Below are positions 55,474 to 63,967 of a stretch of DNA of 64,000 nucleotides, piece by piece. The translations under genes and the position numbers were made by a program. Below the pieces are notes generated by a model. It was not told where the DNA came from. It ran no database searches and was given only the letters and a program-made list of their open reading frames with translations. The stretch spans positions 21,821-85,820 of the forward strand of contig JAPOFX010000006.1 of assembly GCA_028283505.1 (NCBI GenBank), in the 5' to 3' direction. The first letter of the stretch is position 1; each line of letters starts with the position of its first letter. Origin of the DNA: Candidatus Poseidoniales archaeon. GTDB lineage: Archaea > Thermoplasmatota > Poseidoniia > Poseidoniales > Thalassarchaeaceae.

Positions 55474-55578
55474 AGGTCGCCGGGACCCACGGACTTCTCC
55501 TCCAGAGGCACAGCCGATGATGGACGGGAGGGAAACCCCCGTCCTGGCGAACCTCGGAGAGGACCGTTAACCGGAGGA
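55474..55578 (+). ncRNA. Structured 5' leader RNA of the rpo7-spt4-S24e-S27ae operon, family unknown
   Basis: This GC-rich segment stands out from its AT-richer surroundings. Helix 1 pairs AGGT and CGCCG (55474-55482) with TGGCG, bulged A and ACCT (55545-55554). Stacked on it is a hairpin, GGACGGG (55522-55528) with CCCGTCC (55538-55544), capped by GG-GAAA-CC, a GNRA tetraloop. Alternatively GTCC (55541-55544) pairs with GGAC (55483-55486) and extends helix 1 by four base pairs, so the two states exclude each other. TCCTCC (55498-55503) can pair with GGAGGA (55573-55578), the Shine-Dalgarno of rpo7. This looks like a regulatory leader, but an independent RNA is possible. Confidence 0.6.
55573..55577 (+). 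promoter_or_regulatory. Shine-Dalgarno site of rpo7
   Basis: GGAGG lies 8 bases before the ATG at 55586 and can be masked by the complementary CCTCC at 55499-55503 in the structured leader. Confidence 0.65.
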
Positions 55579-55585
55579 AAAAACG

Positions 55586-56134
55586 ATGTACAGTATAGTA
55601 GAGAGAGAGGACACTATCCGCATTCCCGCTGAATACATTAGAGAGGGCCAGAGCCTAGTAGATCATATCGACAGTCTGGCCAATGACGCGTTCGAGGGAA
55701 GGTTTGACGTGGATGAGAACTATACGGTCTTGACATTCGATCATAAGCCAGTCGGGAGAGGTAGAATTATTCATGGGGATGGAGCAATCTATCAAGCCGT
55801 CAGTTTCAAAGCCTTACTGTTCAACATGGAGAATAATGAAGTTGTAGATGGATACGTCTCAGATGTCTCAGAGTATGGTGCTTTCGTTAGGATAGGACCA
55901 GTTGAAGCGCTACTTCACAAGTCTCAAATTCTGGATGAGCCAATCCAAGTCAATATGGGCATACGAAGAATTGAAGGATCACAGTCAGGTAAGCATATCG
56001 AAGAGGGATCACATGTAAGATCCAGGGTTGTCTCCAAGGCAATTAATCAGAACGATCCAAGGGCCAGCAAGATAGGCCTGAACTGCAAGATGGACGGCCT
56101 CGGCGCAGCAAATTGGTTGAAGGAGACTGATTAG
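55586..56134 (+). CDS. rpo7: DNA-directed RNA polymerase subunit Rpo7 (RpoE')
   Basis: This 182-residue stalk subunit of archaeal RNA polymerase is homologous to Rpb7. The N-terminal RNP-like domain (MYSIVEREDTIRIPAEYI) is followed by an S1 RNA-binding domain from about residue 82 (NEVVDGYVSDVSEYGAFVRIGPVEALLHKSQ). It binds nascent RNA and helps promoter opening. It is the first gene of the conserved archaeal cluster with spt4, S24e and S27ae; spt4 starts 1 base after its stop codon. Confidence 0.95.
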   Translation: MYSIVEREDTIRIPAEYIREGQSLVDHIDSLANDAFEGRFDVDENYTVLTFDHKPVGRGRIIHGDGAIYQAVSFKALLFNMENNEVVDGYVSDVSEYGAFVRIGPVEALLHKSQILDEPIQVNMGIRRIEGSQSGKHIEEGSHVRSRVVSKAINQNDPRASKIGLNCKMDGLGAANWLKETD

Positions 56135-56135
56135 G

Positions 56136-56354
56136 ATGGCCAAGCAACAGTTTGCATGCGGAGAATGCAACCAGATTCTTCCCGATCCCGAGAAGAGGAG
56201 CGACCCACCCCAATGCCCCCATTGCCCGAATGCACCCGTCACCACAGACTGGCAAGGATTCGTTGTCATACTAAGCCCGAGTAGGTCAGAAGTAGCTAAG
56301 AGATTGAATATCTCAAGACCAGGGAATTACGCACTGAAGGTGAACATTAGGTAG
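56136..56354 (+). CDS. spt4: Transcription elongation factor Spt4 (RpoE'')
   Basis: This 72-residue partner of Spt5 aids processive transcription. Two zinc knuckles (CGEC in QFACGECN and CPHC) are followed by TTDWQGFVVILSP and the C-terminal strand GNYALKVN, the standard Spt4 pattern. It starts 1 base after rpo7. Confidence 0.93.
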   Translation: MAKQQFACGECNQILPDPEKRSDPPQCPHCPNAPVTTDWQGFVVILSPSRSEVAKRLNISRPGNYALKVNIR

Positions 56355-56362
56355 GTGATTTT

Positions 56363-56677
56363 ATGCAGGTAATTGAGAGAAAAGATAACCCGTTGCTCAA
56401 CAGAGTAGAGATAAAATTCGTTTGGGACCACCCCAATTCTCCCACTCCCGACCTTTCACAAATGGTCTCCGCTGCCGCTAAATCTGAGCCTGGGGCAAGA
56501 GAAGAATTGGTTTTCATCAAAGACGTCTCTACAAGATTTGGAATGCCAAGAACTTCAGGACTAGCTCTAATATATTCGTCGGAAGAGGCTTCTAAGATCG
56601 AACCAGATTTCATTGTAGAGAGGCACAAGAGAATTCGAGGTGACCAGTCAGATGATTCAGAAGGAGGCGATGAGTGA
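56363..56677 (+). CDS. rps24e: Ribosomal protein S24e
   Basis: This 104-residue small-subunit ribosomal protein has the N-terminal strand [12 protein letters not shown] and the family mark [26 protein letters not shown]. The last ~12 residues are acidic and poorly conserved. It follows spt4 by 8 bases, and its TGA shares a base with the S27ae ATG. Confidence 0.93.
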   Translation: MQVIERKDNPLLNRVEIKFVWDHPNSPTPDLSQMVSAAAKSEPGAREELVFIKDVSTRFGMPRTSGLALIYSSEEASKIEPDFIVERHKRIRGDQSDDSEGGDE

Positions 56678-56853
56678 TGTCAGACAGTCCGGATGCTAAT
56701 GCAAAGTGGTCAAAGTACAAGATTGATGACGAGGGAAAACTCGTCAGAGGAGAGACGTGCCCGCAACCAGGGTGCGGACCTGGTGTATTTCTAGCGGTCC
56801 ACAAAGATCGAAAATCCTGCGGCAAGTGTGGGTACACTATTCCCTTGCCTTAG
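56677..56853 (+). CDS. rps27ae: Ribosomal protein S27ae
   Basis: This 58-residue zinc-ribbon ribosomal protein runs from the ATG at 56677, overlapping the S24e stop as TGATG, to the TAG at 56851. It reads [18 protein letters not shown], then a first pair of cysteines in [12 protein letters not shown] and a second in SCGKCGYTI. The [17 protein letters not shown] core is the family signature. The archaeal cluster often continues with kae1; here a convergent gene follows and overlaps its 3' end by 17 bases. Confidence 0.92.
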   Translation: MSDSPDANAKWSKYKIDDEGKLVRGETCPQPGCGPGVFLAVHKDRKSCGKCGYTIPLP

Positions 56854-57853
56854 ATTTAATTGATGGCGCAAGATCAGCCCATGTTCCACTGTTCGTCAGG
56901 ACCTTCTCTCCCAACAGCGACACGCCTATCTCGTCTCTCGCACAAATCTCTCCATCAGTAATTTCTCCGGAAGATAATTCTCTCCTCATGATTCCATCAT
57001 GCCTCCAGCCAGTCCACAACCATCCACCCGATACAGGGATTGCATCGAGAATGGGACCAGGAACGCGCATTAGTTCCGGTTTAGCAAATAAATCAGACAA
57101 GAAGGCCACATTCCTCCCATGGAGCATAATTATCCATCCAGAGCCTTCATCGTACATTACCTTGTGAACCTTTCCGGGAAGGTTTGGAAGAATGCCGTTA
57201 CTCTTCTCTATTCCCCTTGAATCTGAAATTATGGAAAATCCACCCGAGGAAGTAAAACAGTATAATTCATCTCCAATGTGAATCATAGAAACGATTGAAT
57301 CAATGTGGGCAACATCTTCTAGCTCTCTCCATACTGGGTAGGGGGAACGCCATATCTCTCTTGCCTCTGAGTCTATCATGTAAATTCCTGTTCTCAGACA
57401 TGAAAAGACCAAATTTTCCCCGACATTACACATAACAATAGGTTCAGATTGAAGCTCTCTTGTCCATACTGCTGTATTGCTGATGTAAGGAGATTCGCCG
57501 TCTTCTTTATTTCCGGTTTGGCCATCTACATCAGCCCAGTTTTCATCCAATGGAAACGAGCCCATGAATGCCTTTCGGATCTCTACATTTGCCCAGGACC
57601 CTATCCATCTATCTGAGATTATAGCCCCACAGGACGATGGGCCCGGGAATGGAAAAGAGATTTCATGGCCTCCCAAATCATCCGAGGTTACCTTCAATGT
57701 CTCTCCATCAGAGCCTATTACCAACGAGTAGCTACTACCTTTGTCAATCCTAATCGGACTGAACCCAATTGCGGCCACCATGCTGTTTACGAGAAGCTCT
57801 AATCCTTGAAGGTGTGGCTGTGGTATTGAATACATGTGCCCTATCCCAGTCAT
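56837..57853 (-). CDS. Hypothetical beta-propeller-like protein
   Basis: This 338-residue protein, counted from the ATG at 57853 (an ATG at 57835 gives 332), belongs to no family I recognise. Repeating strand pairs with small/aromatic turns ([62 protein letters not shown]) suggest a WD40/PQQ-like propeller. There is no signal peptide, so it should be cytoplasmic. The frame extends to 57979 but would then be antisense to dtdA. Its start codon is back to back with that of dtdA. Confidence 0.55.
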   Translation of the reverse strand: MTGIGHMYSIPQPHLQGLELLVNSMVAAIGFSPIRIDKGSSYSLVIGSDGETLKVTSDDLGGHEISFPFPGPSSCGAIISDRWIGSWANVEIRKAFMGSFPLDENWADVDGQTGNKEDGESPYISNTAVWTRELQSEPIVMCNVGENLVFSCLRTGIYMIDSEAREIWRSPYPVWRELEDVAHIDSIVSMIHIGDELYCFTSSGGFSIISDSRGIEKSNGILPNLPGKVHKVMYDEGSGWIIMLHGRNVAFLSDLFAKPELMRVPGPILDAIPVSGGWLWTGWRHDGIMRRELSSGEITDGEICARDEIGVSLLGEKVLTNSGTWADLAPSIKSKARE

Positions 57854-58796
57854 GGTAACATTGGTCCTGTGCTCCCTGGCAGATGATGCCTCAGTCAATC
57901 TCAGGAACGCCCTACAAGAGCACTCTCCGTGGACCAAGCCAGAAATTTTTAGCCATGGCAAAGTCTCTAGATCAATCAATTCTGACGTTCATTTGCTTAG
58001 TATCGGCCAAATCCATGTTGAAGCCGATTCAATAGACAAAGCTCATGAAAAAGAATTGAATTGTACAGTGGATGAGGTACTAGTTCTCTCGAGGCACGTC
58101 TCAACCACAAATACTCCCGCAATAACGCTACATGCGGTCGGACTTCCGGGCGTTATCCCTATGGGAGAGCGAGGCAAAGCTGGAGGAATTAATGGCGTCT
58201 TAGTCCCTCCCTCTCCAAGATTTGCTACTATCTTCAGAGAGATGTTGGTAGAAGCGAGGAAAAGGAAATTAGACGATCATTTCGATCTAACTCTCGAAGC
58301 CACTCACCACGGTCCAGTACTTGAAACTCCAACCCTTTACGTAGAGATTGGCTCCACGGAGGCGGATTGGTCTAGAGATGATGCACTTAATCTGTGGGCG
58401 TACCTTATCTCCAAGATATTGGGACTGAAAGATGGAATTCAAATGGGATTATGGGAAGGAGATGGAGAGGTTATGATTGGCCTAGGAGGTGGGCACTATT
58501 CCCCCAGGCACAGAGCAGTGCTAGAGAAAGGTGATATGTGGCTTGGACACATTATTGCGAGTTACTCTCTGGATTTCTCTGAATCAGAATCACTTGAAGA
58601 TGATGAAACCAATCATCCTTGGCAAGAAGCTATACTATCCGCTGTCAATTCTACCAAGAAATCCTTTCCCGGCGGGCAGATTTTTGTGCACATGGATAGG
58701 AAATCATTCAAGGGATGGCAAAGAAAGATGATAGAGAGCTTTCTTTCCAAGAGGGGAATACCATTGAGAAGAGGAAAGGACATTACTGGAGGGTAA
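57852..58796 (+). CDS. dtdA: D-aminoacyl-tRNA deacylase, archaeal DtdA type
   Basis: This 314-residue protein removes D-amino acids mistakenly attached to tRNA. It matches the archaeal/plant GEK1 family in the start VTLVLCSLADDASVNL, in LSRHVSTTNTPAITLHAVG, in LTLEATHHGPVLETPTLYVEIGST, and in GLGGGHYSPRH with its metal-binding histidines. The ATG at 57852 overlaps the divergent ATG at 57853 within CATG. Proline dehydrogenase follows after 30 bases. Confidence 0.92.
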   Translation: MVTLVLCSLADDASVNLRNALQEHSPWTKPEIFSHGKVSRSINSDVHLLSIGQIHVEADSIDKAHEKELNCTVDEVLVLSRHVSTTNTPAITLHAVGLPGVIPMGERGKAGGINGVLVPPSPRFATIFREMLVEARKRKLDDHFDLTLEATHHGPVLETPTLYVEIGSTEADWSRDDALNLWAYLISKILGLKDGIQMGLWEGDGEVMIGLGGGHYSPRHRAVLEKGDMWLGHIIASYSLDFSESESLEDDETNHPWQEAILSAVNSTKKSFPGGQIFVHMDRKSFKGWQRKMIESFLSKRGIPLRRGKDITGG

Positions 58797-58826
58797 TTCT
58801 GAAGTCTCCCCTGCCCTTCCCACGTA

Positions 58827-59786
58827 ATGATGACATTGCTCGGGAAGCTAATTGTCGCGACGATGCCCCTGGCTCCTAAGTTCATAATCAGAATGGTAGC
58901 TGGTAGATATGTAGCCGGCTCGAAACTTGAAGATGCTATCTCAACGATGGAAAAGCTCTCCTCCGAGGGGGCATGTTTTACAGTCGACGTGTTGGGAGAG
59001 GACATAACTTCCCTTGAGGAGGCAGATTTCTTTTTACAGGAATACTCCTCACTTATTGACTCAATAGTCAAAACCAAAATTGACGCCCATATTTCAATAA
59101 AGCCAACAGCATTTGGACTGTTGATAGACCAAGAATCTGCATACGAAAAAATACTACATATCACCAGGAAAGCCTCAGAAAATGATATTTTCGTGAGACT
59201 GGACATGGAGGATAGCCGTGTTACAGACTCAACAATAGACATTATGACTAGGATTAGATTACACGGTTTGTCAAATATCGGTGTTGTACTTCAGGGCAGG
59301 CTGTTTCGTACAATCTCAGATATAGAGAGAATCTGTGATAGACTAGGTGATGATGCCGACTTCCGGGTTTGCAAGGGGATATATCTTGAACCAGAAGAAA
59401 TAGCATACACCGAGTACAATGATATTGTAAATGCCACAAACAGTGCCATCGAAGCGATGTTGGACAGAGGGGCATACACTGCAATAGCATCCCATGACTA
59501 CCCAGTAATAGATAAATCCCTCAAGCTATTGGAAAAATACGGCCTTACCCCAGCTGACCAAAAGATGACCTCACCGGGAAAGGGCCCGGGATATGAATTT
59601 CAGTTCCTCCTTGGTGTAAGAGGGGACCTCAGAAGAAAGCTATCAGGAGATGGTCATCTTACTCGGATTTACGTTCCGTACGGGAAGCAGTGGTATGAAT
59701 ATGGGATCAGGAGATTAAATGAAAACCCCGAAGTTGCAACTCATGTAGTAAAGGCTCTTCTGATGCCATGGACCAACAGAAGATAG
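58827..59786 (+). CDS. Proline dehydrogenase
   Basis: This 319-residue flavoenzyme of the monofunctional PRODH family oxidises proline to pyrroline-5-carboxylate. The TIM-barrel marks are KTKIDAHISIKPTAFGL, DIFVRLDMEDS, GVVLQGRLFRT, DFRVCKGIYLEP, IASHD and the C-terminal RIYVPYGKQW then YGIRRLNEN, whose arginine pair binds the proline carboxylate. No pyrroline-5-carboxylate dehydrogenase is in the window. Its TAG touches the stop codon of the convergent zinc-ribbon gene. Confidence 0.92.
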   Translation: MMTLLGKLIVATMPLAPKFIIRMVAGRYVAGSKLEDAISTMEKLSSEGACFTVDVLGEDITSLEEADFFLQEYSSLIDSIVKTKIDAHISIKPTAFGLLIDQESAYEKILHITRKASENDIFVRLDMEDSRVTDSTIDIMTRIRLHGLSNIGVVLQGRLFRTISDIERICDRLGDDADFRVCKGIYLEPEEIAYTEYNDIVNATNSAIEAMLDRGAYTAIASHDYPVIDKSLKLLEKYGLTPADQKMTSPGKGPGYEFQFLLGVRGDLRRKLSGDGHLTRIYVPYGKQWYEYGIRRLNENPEVATHVVKALLMPWTNRR

Positions 59787-60392
59787 CTAGCTCTTTACCA
59801 CGGGGTGGAGGTACATTCTGCGTATGTCGGCGGCGACTCTCTTCCCACGCAGAGTTCTCCCCTCTCCAGTGTGTATGGCCCTAATCCTCCATCTCCTGCC
59901 ATCAATCCTCATCACTGTCCCACAAGAGAATTCTTTCTCCGGGTCACAATCTATGGTCGAAGATACACTATTTTCTTCATCAGTCAAGGTAATCTTGACG
60001 ACACAGGTGTCTTTATTCACAGACCACATTGATACAATCTCCTTTGCCGGGCAGGAATCGACAGACATTTTGTCTCCAACCTCTATCCTTGTAACAGACC
60101 AATGAGACTCCTCAAATTGGAATAAATCACCTATTGAGATGATTTCATCGGAGTCCGACTCTAATAATACAGACTTGCTATCCGATCCATGGGATAGGGT
60201 GACCCTTACCTTTACCAAAGTTGAGGGCCTCAAATTTAGAAGATGCACCTCAGAACACTCCTGACATCTAACAAGCAAGTCTTCGCCTTTGCCCTTCGCA
60301 GTCTTCTTTAGAATTATGTGCTCGGTCATAATCGAACACTTAGGACACACCGCAACGTCAACGACCTCATCGTCGTCCGTCTGCTCGTCCAT
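59787..60392 (-). CDS. HVO_0476-family zinc-ribbon protein
   Basis: This 201-residue archaeal protein has an N-terminal zinc ribbon (VCPKCSIMTEHIIL, then LLVRCQECSEVH). Two similar beta domains follow, each with a GD.F...W.V..I.. pattern (ISIGDLFQFEESHWSVTRI and FSCGTVMRIDGRRWRIRAI). The family is restricted to euryarchaea and has no established role; nucleic-acid binding is plausible. It diverges from the methyltransferase-like gene with a 77-base spacer. Confidence 0.75.
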   Translation of the reverse strand: MDEQTDDDEVVDVAVCPKCSIMTEHIILKKTAKGKGEDLLVRCQECSEVHLLNLRPSTLVKVRVTLSHGSDSKSVLLESDSDEIISIGDLFQFEESHWSVTRIEVGDKMSVDSCPAKEIVSMWSVNKDTCVVKITLTDEENSVSSTIDCDPEKEFSCGTVMRIDGRRWRIRAIHTGEGRTLRGKRVAADIRRMYLHPVVKS

Positions 60393-60469
60393 GAACCTCC
60401 GGCTCCAACAACTCTCTTGAAGGCATCCTCATAGACTAATCTTGAATAATAGTGATACTATCGCTAAAC

Positions 60470-61264
60470 ATGGTCGCCGATGCTGGTGGGTTTGGTCTTC
60501 CTCAAATGTCCGATGCAGAGATGCTCGAAAGGATGCTGTCTGGGGACTCAGATAGATCGGATAAGGAGCCTGAGATAGCATCCTCAATTGGGGAGCAGAT
60601 GTTACTAATGGGACTCAGAACCATGCCTAGATCATTGAGAGCAAGGATCAGGGATATCACATCAAGAGTACCTCTCGGTAACGCGATTTTGGTCGGAGGA
60701 GGAATTGGTCACCTATCGGCATGGCTTTTCGATCTCTGGTGTGGAGAACCGACCGATGAAAAACAGAATATCGACTTGAAGCCAGATTCATTCATCATAG
60801 TTGAAGAGGGTGCCAGATTCGGAGTCATAATTGATAGATTAATCAGAAGATACAACGCTGAATCATGGTCCAGAGTAATAGCCAAACCTTGGTCGGAAAT
60901 AACTGCGGAGGTCACGAGCTGGTCTGCAGCAGCGGCCTCACTCCCATCATCAGCTAGGCCGAGCGATATCCCATTGCCAGTTTCTCTGATTATAGTGGAT
61001 CTTCCGGACTCAGAAAGGCCCGAGGCGGCCTCTTCAGCATTTGATATTCTATCTCCTGACGGCCTACTGATAGTGCCTGAACCAGAGGTTCCAACCGGGG
61101 ATGTTGGGTTTCCTGAAGAGGGCAAGGAGCCAACCGAGGCGCAGATGAAGGTTATTGCTTTCAATAAATGGATTTCATTCATCAAAAGGGTTAGTGAGAA
61201 TCACTCGGTATCTTTCGTCGAGCTCAGTGGGGGCACACTTGCAGTAATCCGCCGTATGGCTTGA
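60470..61264 (+). CDS. Putative SAM-dependent methyltransferase-like protein
   Basis: This 264-residue protein is counted from the ATG at 60470, which has an AT-rich TTGAATAATAG about 24 bases upstream and so fits a leaderless start. The middle has a Rossmann-like run: NAILVGGGIGHLSAWLFDLW resembles a SAM-binding loop, SFIIVEEGARFG a second strand and acid, and SLIIVDLPDSE with LSPDGLLIVPEPE the later strands. No precise methyltransferase family can be named and the canonical GxGxG is only approximate. Its 3' end overlaps the convergent subtilase gene by 64 bases. Confidence 0.55.
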   Translation: MVADAGGFGLPQMSDAEMLERMLSGDSDRSDKEPEIASSIGEQMLLMGLRTMPRSLRARIRDITSRVPLGNAILVGGGIGHLSAWLFDLWCGEPTDEKQNIDLKPDSFIIVEEGARFGVIIDRLIRRYNAESWSRVIAKPWSEITAEVTSWSAAAASLPSSARPSDIPLPVSLIIVDLPDSERPEAASSAFDILSPDGLLIVPEPEVPTGDVGFPEEGKEPTEAQMKVIAFNKWISFIKRVSENHSVSFVELSGGTLAVIRRMA

Positions 61265-62562
61265 GAACTATTCGAACCATGTTCTCGATTGAAACTTATT
61301 GCCTCTTGCTCCTTTGGAGTCTTCTTTAATTCTGTGCTAGAGTTGTCTGTGCCATTTACCAGGAGATCTATTCTGAGCAATCCATATCCGTATATGTCAT
61401 CGTGATTTTCCTGCCCCTCTTTCATCTCAGAATTTTCCGATATCATTGTCTTCAGTTCCGACACTGCGGAACTTCCGCCGTCTGTCCCCCCCCTCTTCAT
61501 CTCTGGATTTGCCTCGAGGAATATTGCAATACTTCCTGCAACCCATGCGGTAGCAGCCGAGGTCCCGCTGGACCACCCCCACCACGTCCCGCTTCCTGTA
61601 CTGCTTGCCATGAGTATTGGAACTTCATGGCCGGGTGCAACAATCTCTGGTTTCTTGTCAGGGTCCTGTCGAGGCAGTATCGGATTAGGCCATAGTCTAC
61701 CATTATTGTCCCCTTCAGAACTTCCGCTCCATGCATTACCAGTCCTGGTAACTGCACCCACGCAGATCACATCCTCAACCGATCCCGGAGACTCGACGTC
61801 ACCATCATCGTCCTCTCCATCATTTCCTGCGGCAGCTATCACAAATACTCCTGAATCTATTGCCTCAATAACAGCTTCTTCAAGCTGATCTGTCGTGAAA
61901 AATCCCGAACCAAAACCCTGACTTCCTCCAAGGCTGAGGGAGATTATATCAGCTCCCTCTCCTACACACCAATCAACTGCATCAGCTATGATATCATCAG
62001 TTCCGGAACCATCATCAGAAATTGCCTTTGCAATTAGCAGATCAACTCCCGGAGATACTCCATTTAAACCGCCTTTGGAGACAATTATTCCAGCCATAGC
62101 AGTACCGTGTCCTTCGTCGTCATACGGCGAATCTGATCCAGAAATTAGATCTATCCAGGAAACAATATTTGCGTGTTCTAAGTCTGGGTGATTGGCATCA
62201 ATACCGGTATCGACAATGCATACTCCTGTCCCACTCCCATCTAATCCATTTAGATCATCTAATCCTGTCATTTCTCTGTATTGTTTCTCCCACAATGTCA
62301 GAGATTGGGGCGGGCCACCAAAGGTCAGATTTGCTGACTGGTATGTTGCCCATAGCAATATCACAGAAATACTTAGGAAGAATACTAATCCCGAAATCAC
62401 TTTGATTAAAATATCAATAGTTTTGCTGTTATCAAATTCATCATCAGTCAATCCTGACTCCGAATTACTGTAGTGAAGATTTTCTTCTTCATGTTTGATA
62501 TCAATGAAATTACGACCAAATTCTTCATCATTAGACAACACAGTCCCCTCCGAAGTAATCAC
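61201..62562 (-). CDS. Membrane-anchored subtilisin-like serine protease (S8)
   Basis: This 453-residue protein is counted from a GTG at 62562. A cytoplasmic N-terminus of ~48 acidic residues precedes one membrane helix (~49-70). The outer S8 domain has Asp118 in CIVDTGIDANHPDLE, His152 in DEGHGTAMAGII, the oxyanion Asn247 in IAAAGNDGE and Ser335 in SSGTSAATAWVAG. There is no obvious I9 propeptide, only a short linker. It should cut proteins at the cell surface. Its start follows the upstream membrane protein stop codon directly (TGAGTG), so the two are coupled. The C-terminal tail beyond ~420 looks disordered. Confidence 0.9.
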   Translation of the reverse strand: MITSEGTVLSNDEEFGRNFIDIKHEEENLHYSNSESGLTDDEFDNSKTIDILIKVISGLVFFLSISVILLWATYQSANLTFGGPPQSLTLWEKQYREMTGLDDLNGLDGSGTGVCIVDTGIDANHPDLEHANIVSWIDLISGSDSPYDDEGHGTAMAGIIVSKGGLNGVSPGVDLLIAKAISDDGSGTDDIIADAVDWCVGEGADIISLSLGGSQGFGSGFFTTDQLEEAVIEAIDSGVFVIAAAGNDGEDDDGDVESPGSVEDVICVGAVTRTGNAWSGSSEGDNNGRLWPNPILPRQDPDKKPEIVAPGHEVPILMASSTGSGTWWGWSSGTSAATAWVAGSIAIFLEANPEMKRGGTDGGSSAVSELKTMISENSEMKEGQENHDDIYGYGLLRIDLLVNGTDNSSTELKKTPKEQEAISFNREHGSNSSQAIRRITASVPPLSSTKDTE

Positions 62563-63723
62563 TCACCAAGCATCGGACTTAACGAAATGACTAGTTGCAG
62601 AGGCGCTAGTACCACATTTTCTGCATTCCAGTCTCATTGGTAATGTCTTCCCGCACGAAGAGCAAGATTCCCCTGGTTCCCCCCAGCCCGAACACTCCTG
62701 ATCGAAGCAGTGGACTTCCAAGGAACCTGATGGCTTCTTCAAAACCGGAGTCTCCGCACCACAAACAGGACACAGTCCTTGTAGGGTTTCCTCTCTGGTG
62801 CTTGTCACAATTCCTGCAACCTCCCTCGCCCGTGATGATTGGATTGTATGATCTCCCCCTCCTAGCATGAAATGAGGGTACCATACAACGTGCATCAGTA
62901 AGAAGAAGGAAAACACGCCAGAGAATACGTACAACACTGACAGCCCGAAGATACCACCCTCAATGGGGGGCCTCTGAGAGATTGCATGCGCGCCAGACCA
63001 AGACATTATGTTGACCATCAGAGCCCAAAGAGCTAAGCTCCAGCTCCATACATCTAGTCGATGATCGCCCCACGCCTTTTCGACAAGCCTTGGGTCTGGA
63101 TGCGCGTGCTTCTCCTCGACGTGTATGTCCCTAGTTTCCGTGACGGCTCTATGGACAACAAAAACAGAAAGAAAAATCATTATCATGTTTCCCATTGCAA
63201 TTCCCCCCCAGTCAGAAATCCCTGAATCATACGGAAAGTAGGGGGCTTTAGAGTGAGAGTGTATATGGCCAAGCTGGACGGAGATGAGCGCCACAATGAG
63301 GAATACCAGGTTCTCTCTCATTATTGGGTATCTGGTCCACATGAGAATTACAGCGGCGAACCAAGACATAATCGATAATAGGCTCAGCATTATTGACCAC
63401 TCTTCAAGATGAAGAAATCCACTTTCCTCCCCGAATATTCCCCCTCTACTCCAGTCTCCGCCAGAGGACAGCTCTCCGATGCCATAGTCCCAAGCGCCCA
63501 TCACAACAGATGCTGAAACAAGGGCCAGTGAGACGGCCTCGTATTTCCCCCAAAATTTTCTCGATGCGTAAACATGGAATCTGAATTGAAGTATCAGTAC
63601 GTCAATAAAAGCAAGGTACTTGGAAACCGTGTAGAGGTTTGTAGACCCCTCAAAGTCCGATAATCTGGTGAACTGGCTATCCAGTGCGGTGGACCCTCCG
63701 TCAGTCACGGTAGCATCCTCCAT
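62563..63723 (-). CDS. Multi-pass membrane protein with C-terminal zinc ribbons
   Basis: This 386-residue protein is counted from the ATG at 63723 (an in-frame start at 63735 adds four residues). About six hydrophobic helices span residues ~55-300, including SLALVSASVVMGAWDYG, FLIVALISVQLGHIHSHS and VFSGVFSFFLLMHVVW. Many histidines lie near membrane ends (HIHSHSK, HVEEKHAH). The cytoplasmic tail carries CPVCGAETPV, CFDQECSGWG, CSSCGKTLPM and CRKCG, enough for two zinc ribbons. I do not recognise the family. Coupled translation with the subtilase suggests a linked role, for example in regulating or sorting the protease. Confidence 0.6.
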   Translation of the reverse strand: MEDATVTDGGSTALDSQFTRLSDFEGSTNLYTVSKYLAFIDVLILQFRFHVYASRKFWGKYEAVSLALVSASVVMGAWDYGIGELSSGGDWSRGGIFGEESGFLHLEEWSIMLSLLSIMSWFAAVILMWTRYPIMRENLVFLIVALISVQLGHIHSHSKAPYFPYDSGISDWGGIAMGNMIMIFLSVFVVHRAVTETRDIHVEEKHAHPDPRLVEKAWGDHRLDVWSWSLALWALMVNIMSWSGAHAISQRPPIEGGIFGLSVLYVFSGVFSFFLLMHVVWYPHFMLGGGDHTIQSSRAREVAGIVTSTREETLQGLCPVCGAETPVLKKPSGSLEVHCFDQECSGWGEPGESCSSCGKTLPMRLECRKCGTSASATSHFVKSDAW

Positions 63724-63771
63724 GATGCCTACCAAGAGACAGATGACATAAGGGGCTCGCTGATTAGGGTG

Positions 63772-63776
63772 AAAAA
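63772..63776 (-). terminator. Probable oligo-T terminator of tRNA-Ser
   Basis: On the minus strand TTTTT follows the CCA end of tRNA-Ser by 13 bases, the usual archaeal signal for ending tRNA transcripts. It lies before the start of the downstream membrane protein gene on the same strand. Confidence 0.45.
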
Positions 63777-63789
63777 TTGTTCAATTTAG

Positions 63790-63875
63790 TGGCGCCGAGA
63801 CGGAGATTTGAACTCCGGAGGGATGAACCCACATGATTTCCAGTCATGCGCAATACCAGGCTATGCGATCTCGGC
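63790..63875 (-). tRNA. tRNA-Ser (anticodon GGA)
   Basis: The minus strand gives an 86-base class II tRNA. The acceptor stem GCCGAGA pairs with TCTCGGC, the discriminator is G as required for serine, and CCA is encoded at 63790-63792. The anticodon stem CATGA/TCATG holds the loop CTGGAAA, so the anticodon is GGA (63839-63841). The long variable arm and T arm CGGAG-TTCAAAT-CTCCG are present. There is no intron. Confidence 0.95.
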
Positions 63876-63967
63876 CGTGACACTCCGAATCGTGCGGATG
63901 TCTTGAGTTCATCGGAGAGCTTACTCATCGTAACACCCAAAGGCGGCAGACCATTCCCACAAGCTGC

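Noticed and set aside
55510-55550. C/D-box guide RNA reading of the rpo7 leader (ATGATGG as box C, CTGG as box D)
   Set aside because: Both boxes deviate from consensus and the segment fits stable helices better.
55474-55578. SRP RNA or RNase P RNA in the rpo7 leader
   Set aside because: It is far too short and lacks the conserved SRP S-domain loop and the RNase P core motifs as I know them.
56854-56900. kae1 gene expected after S27ae
   Set aside because: No plus-strand frame with kinase or TsaD-like motifs follows; the next plus-strand gene is dtdA.
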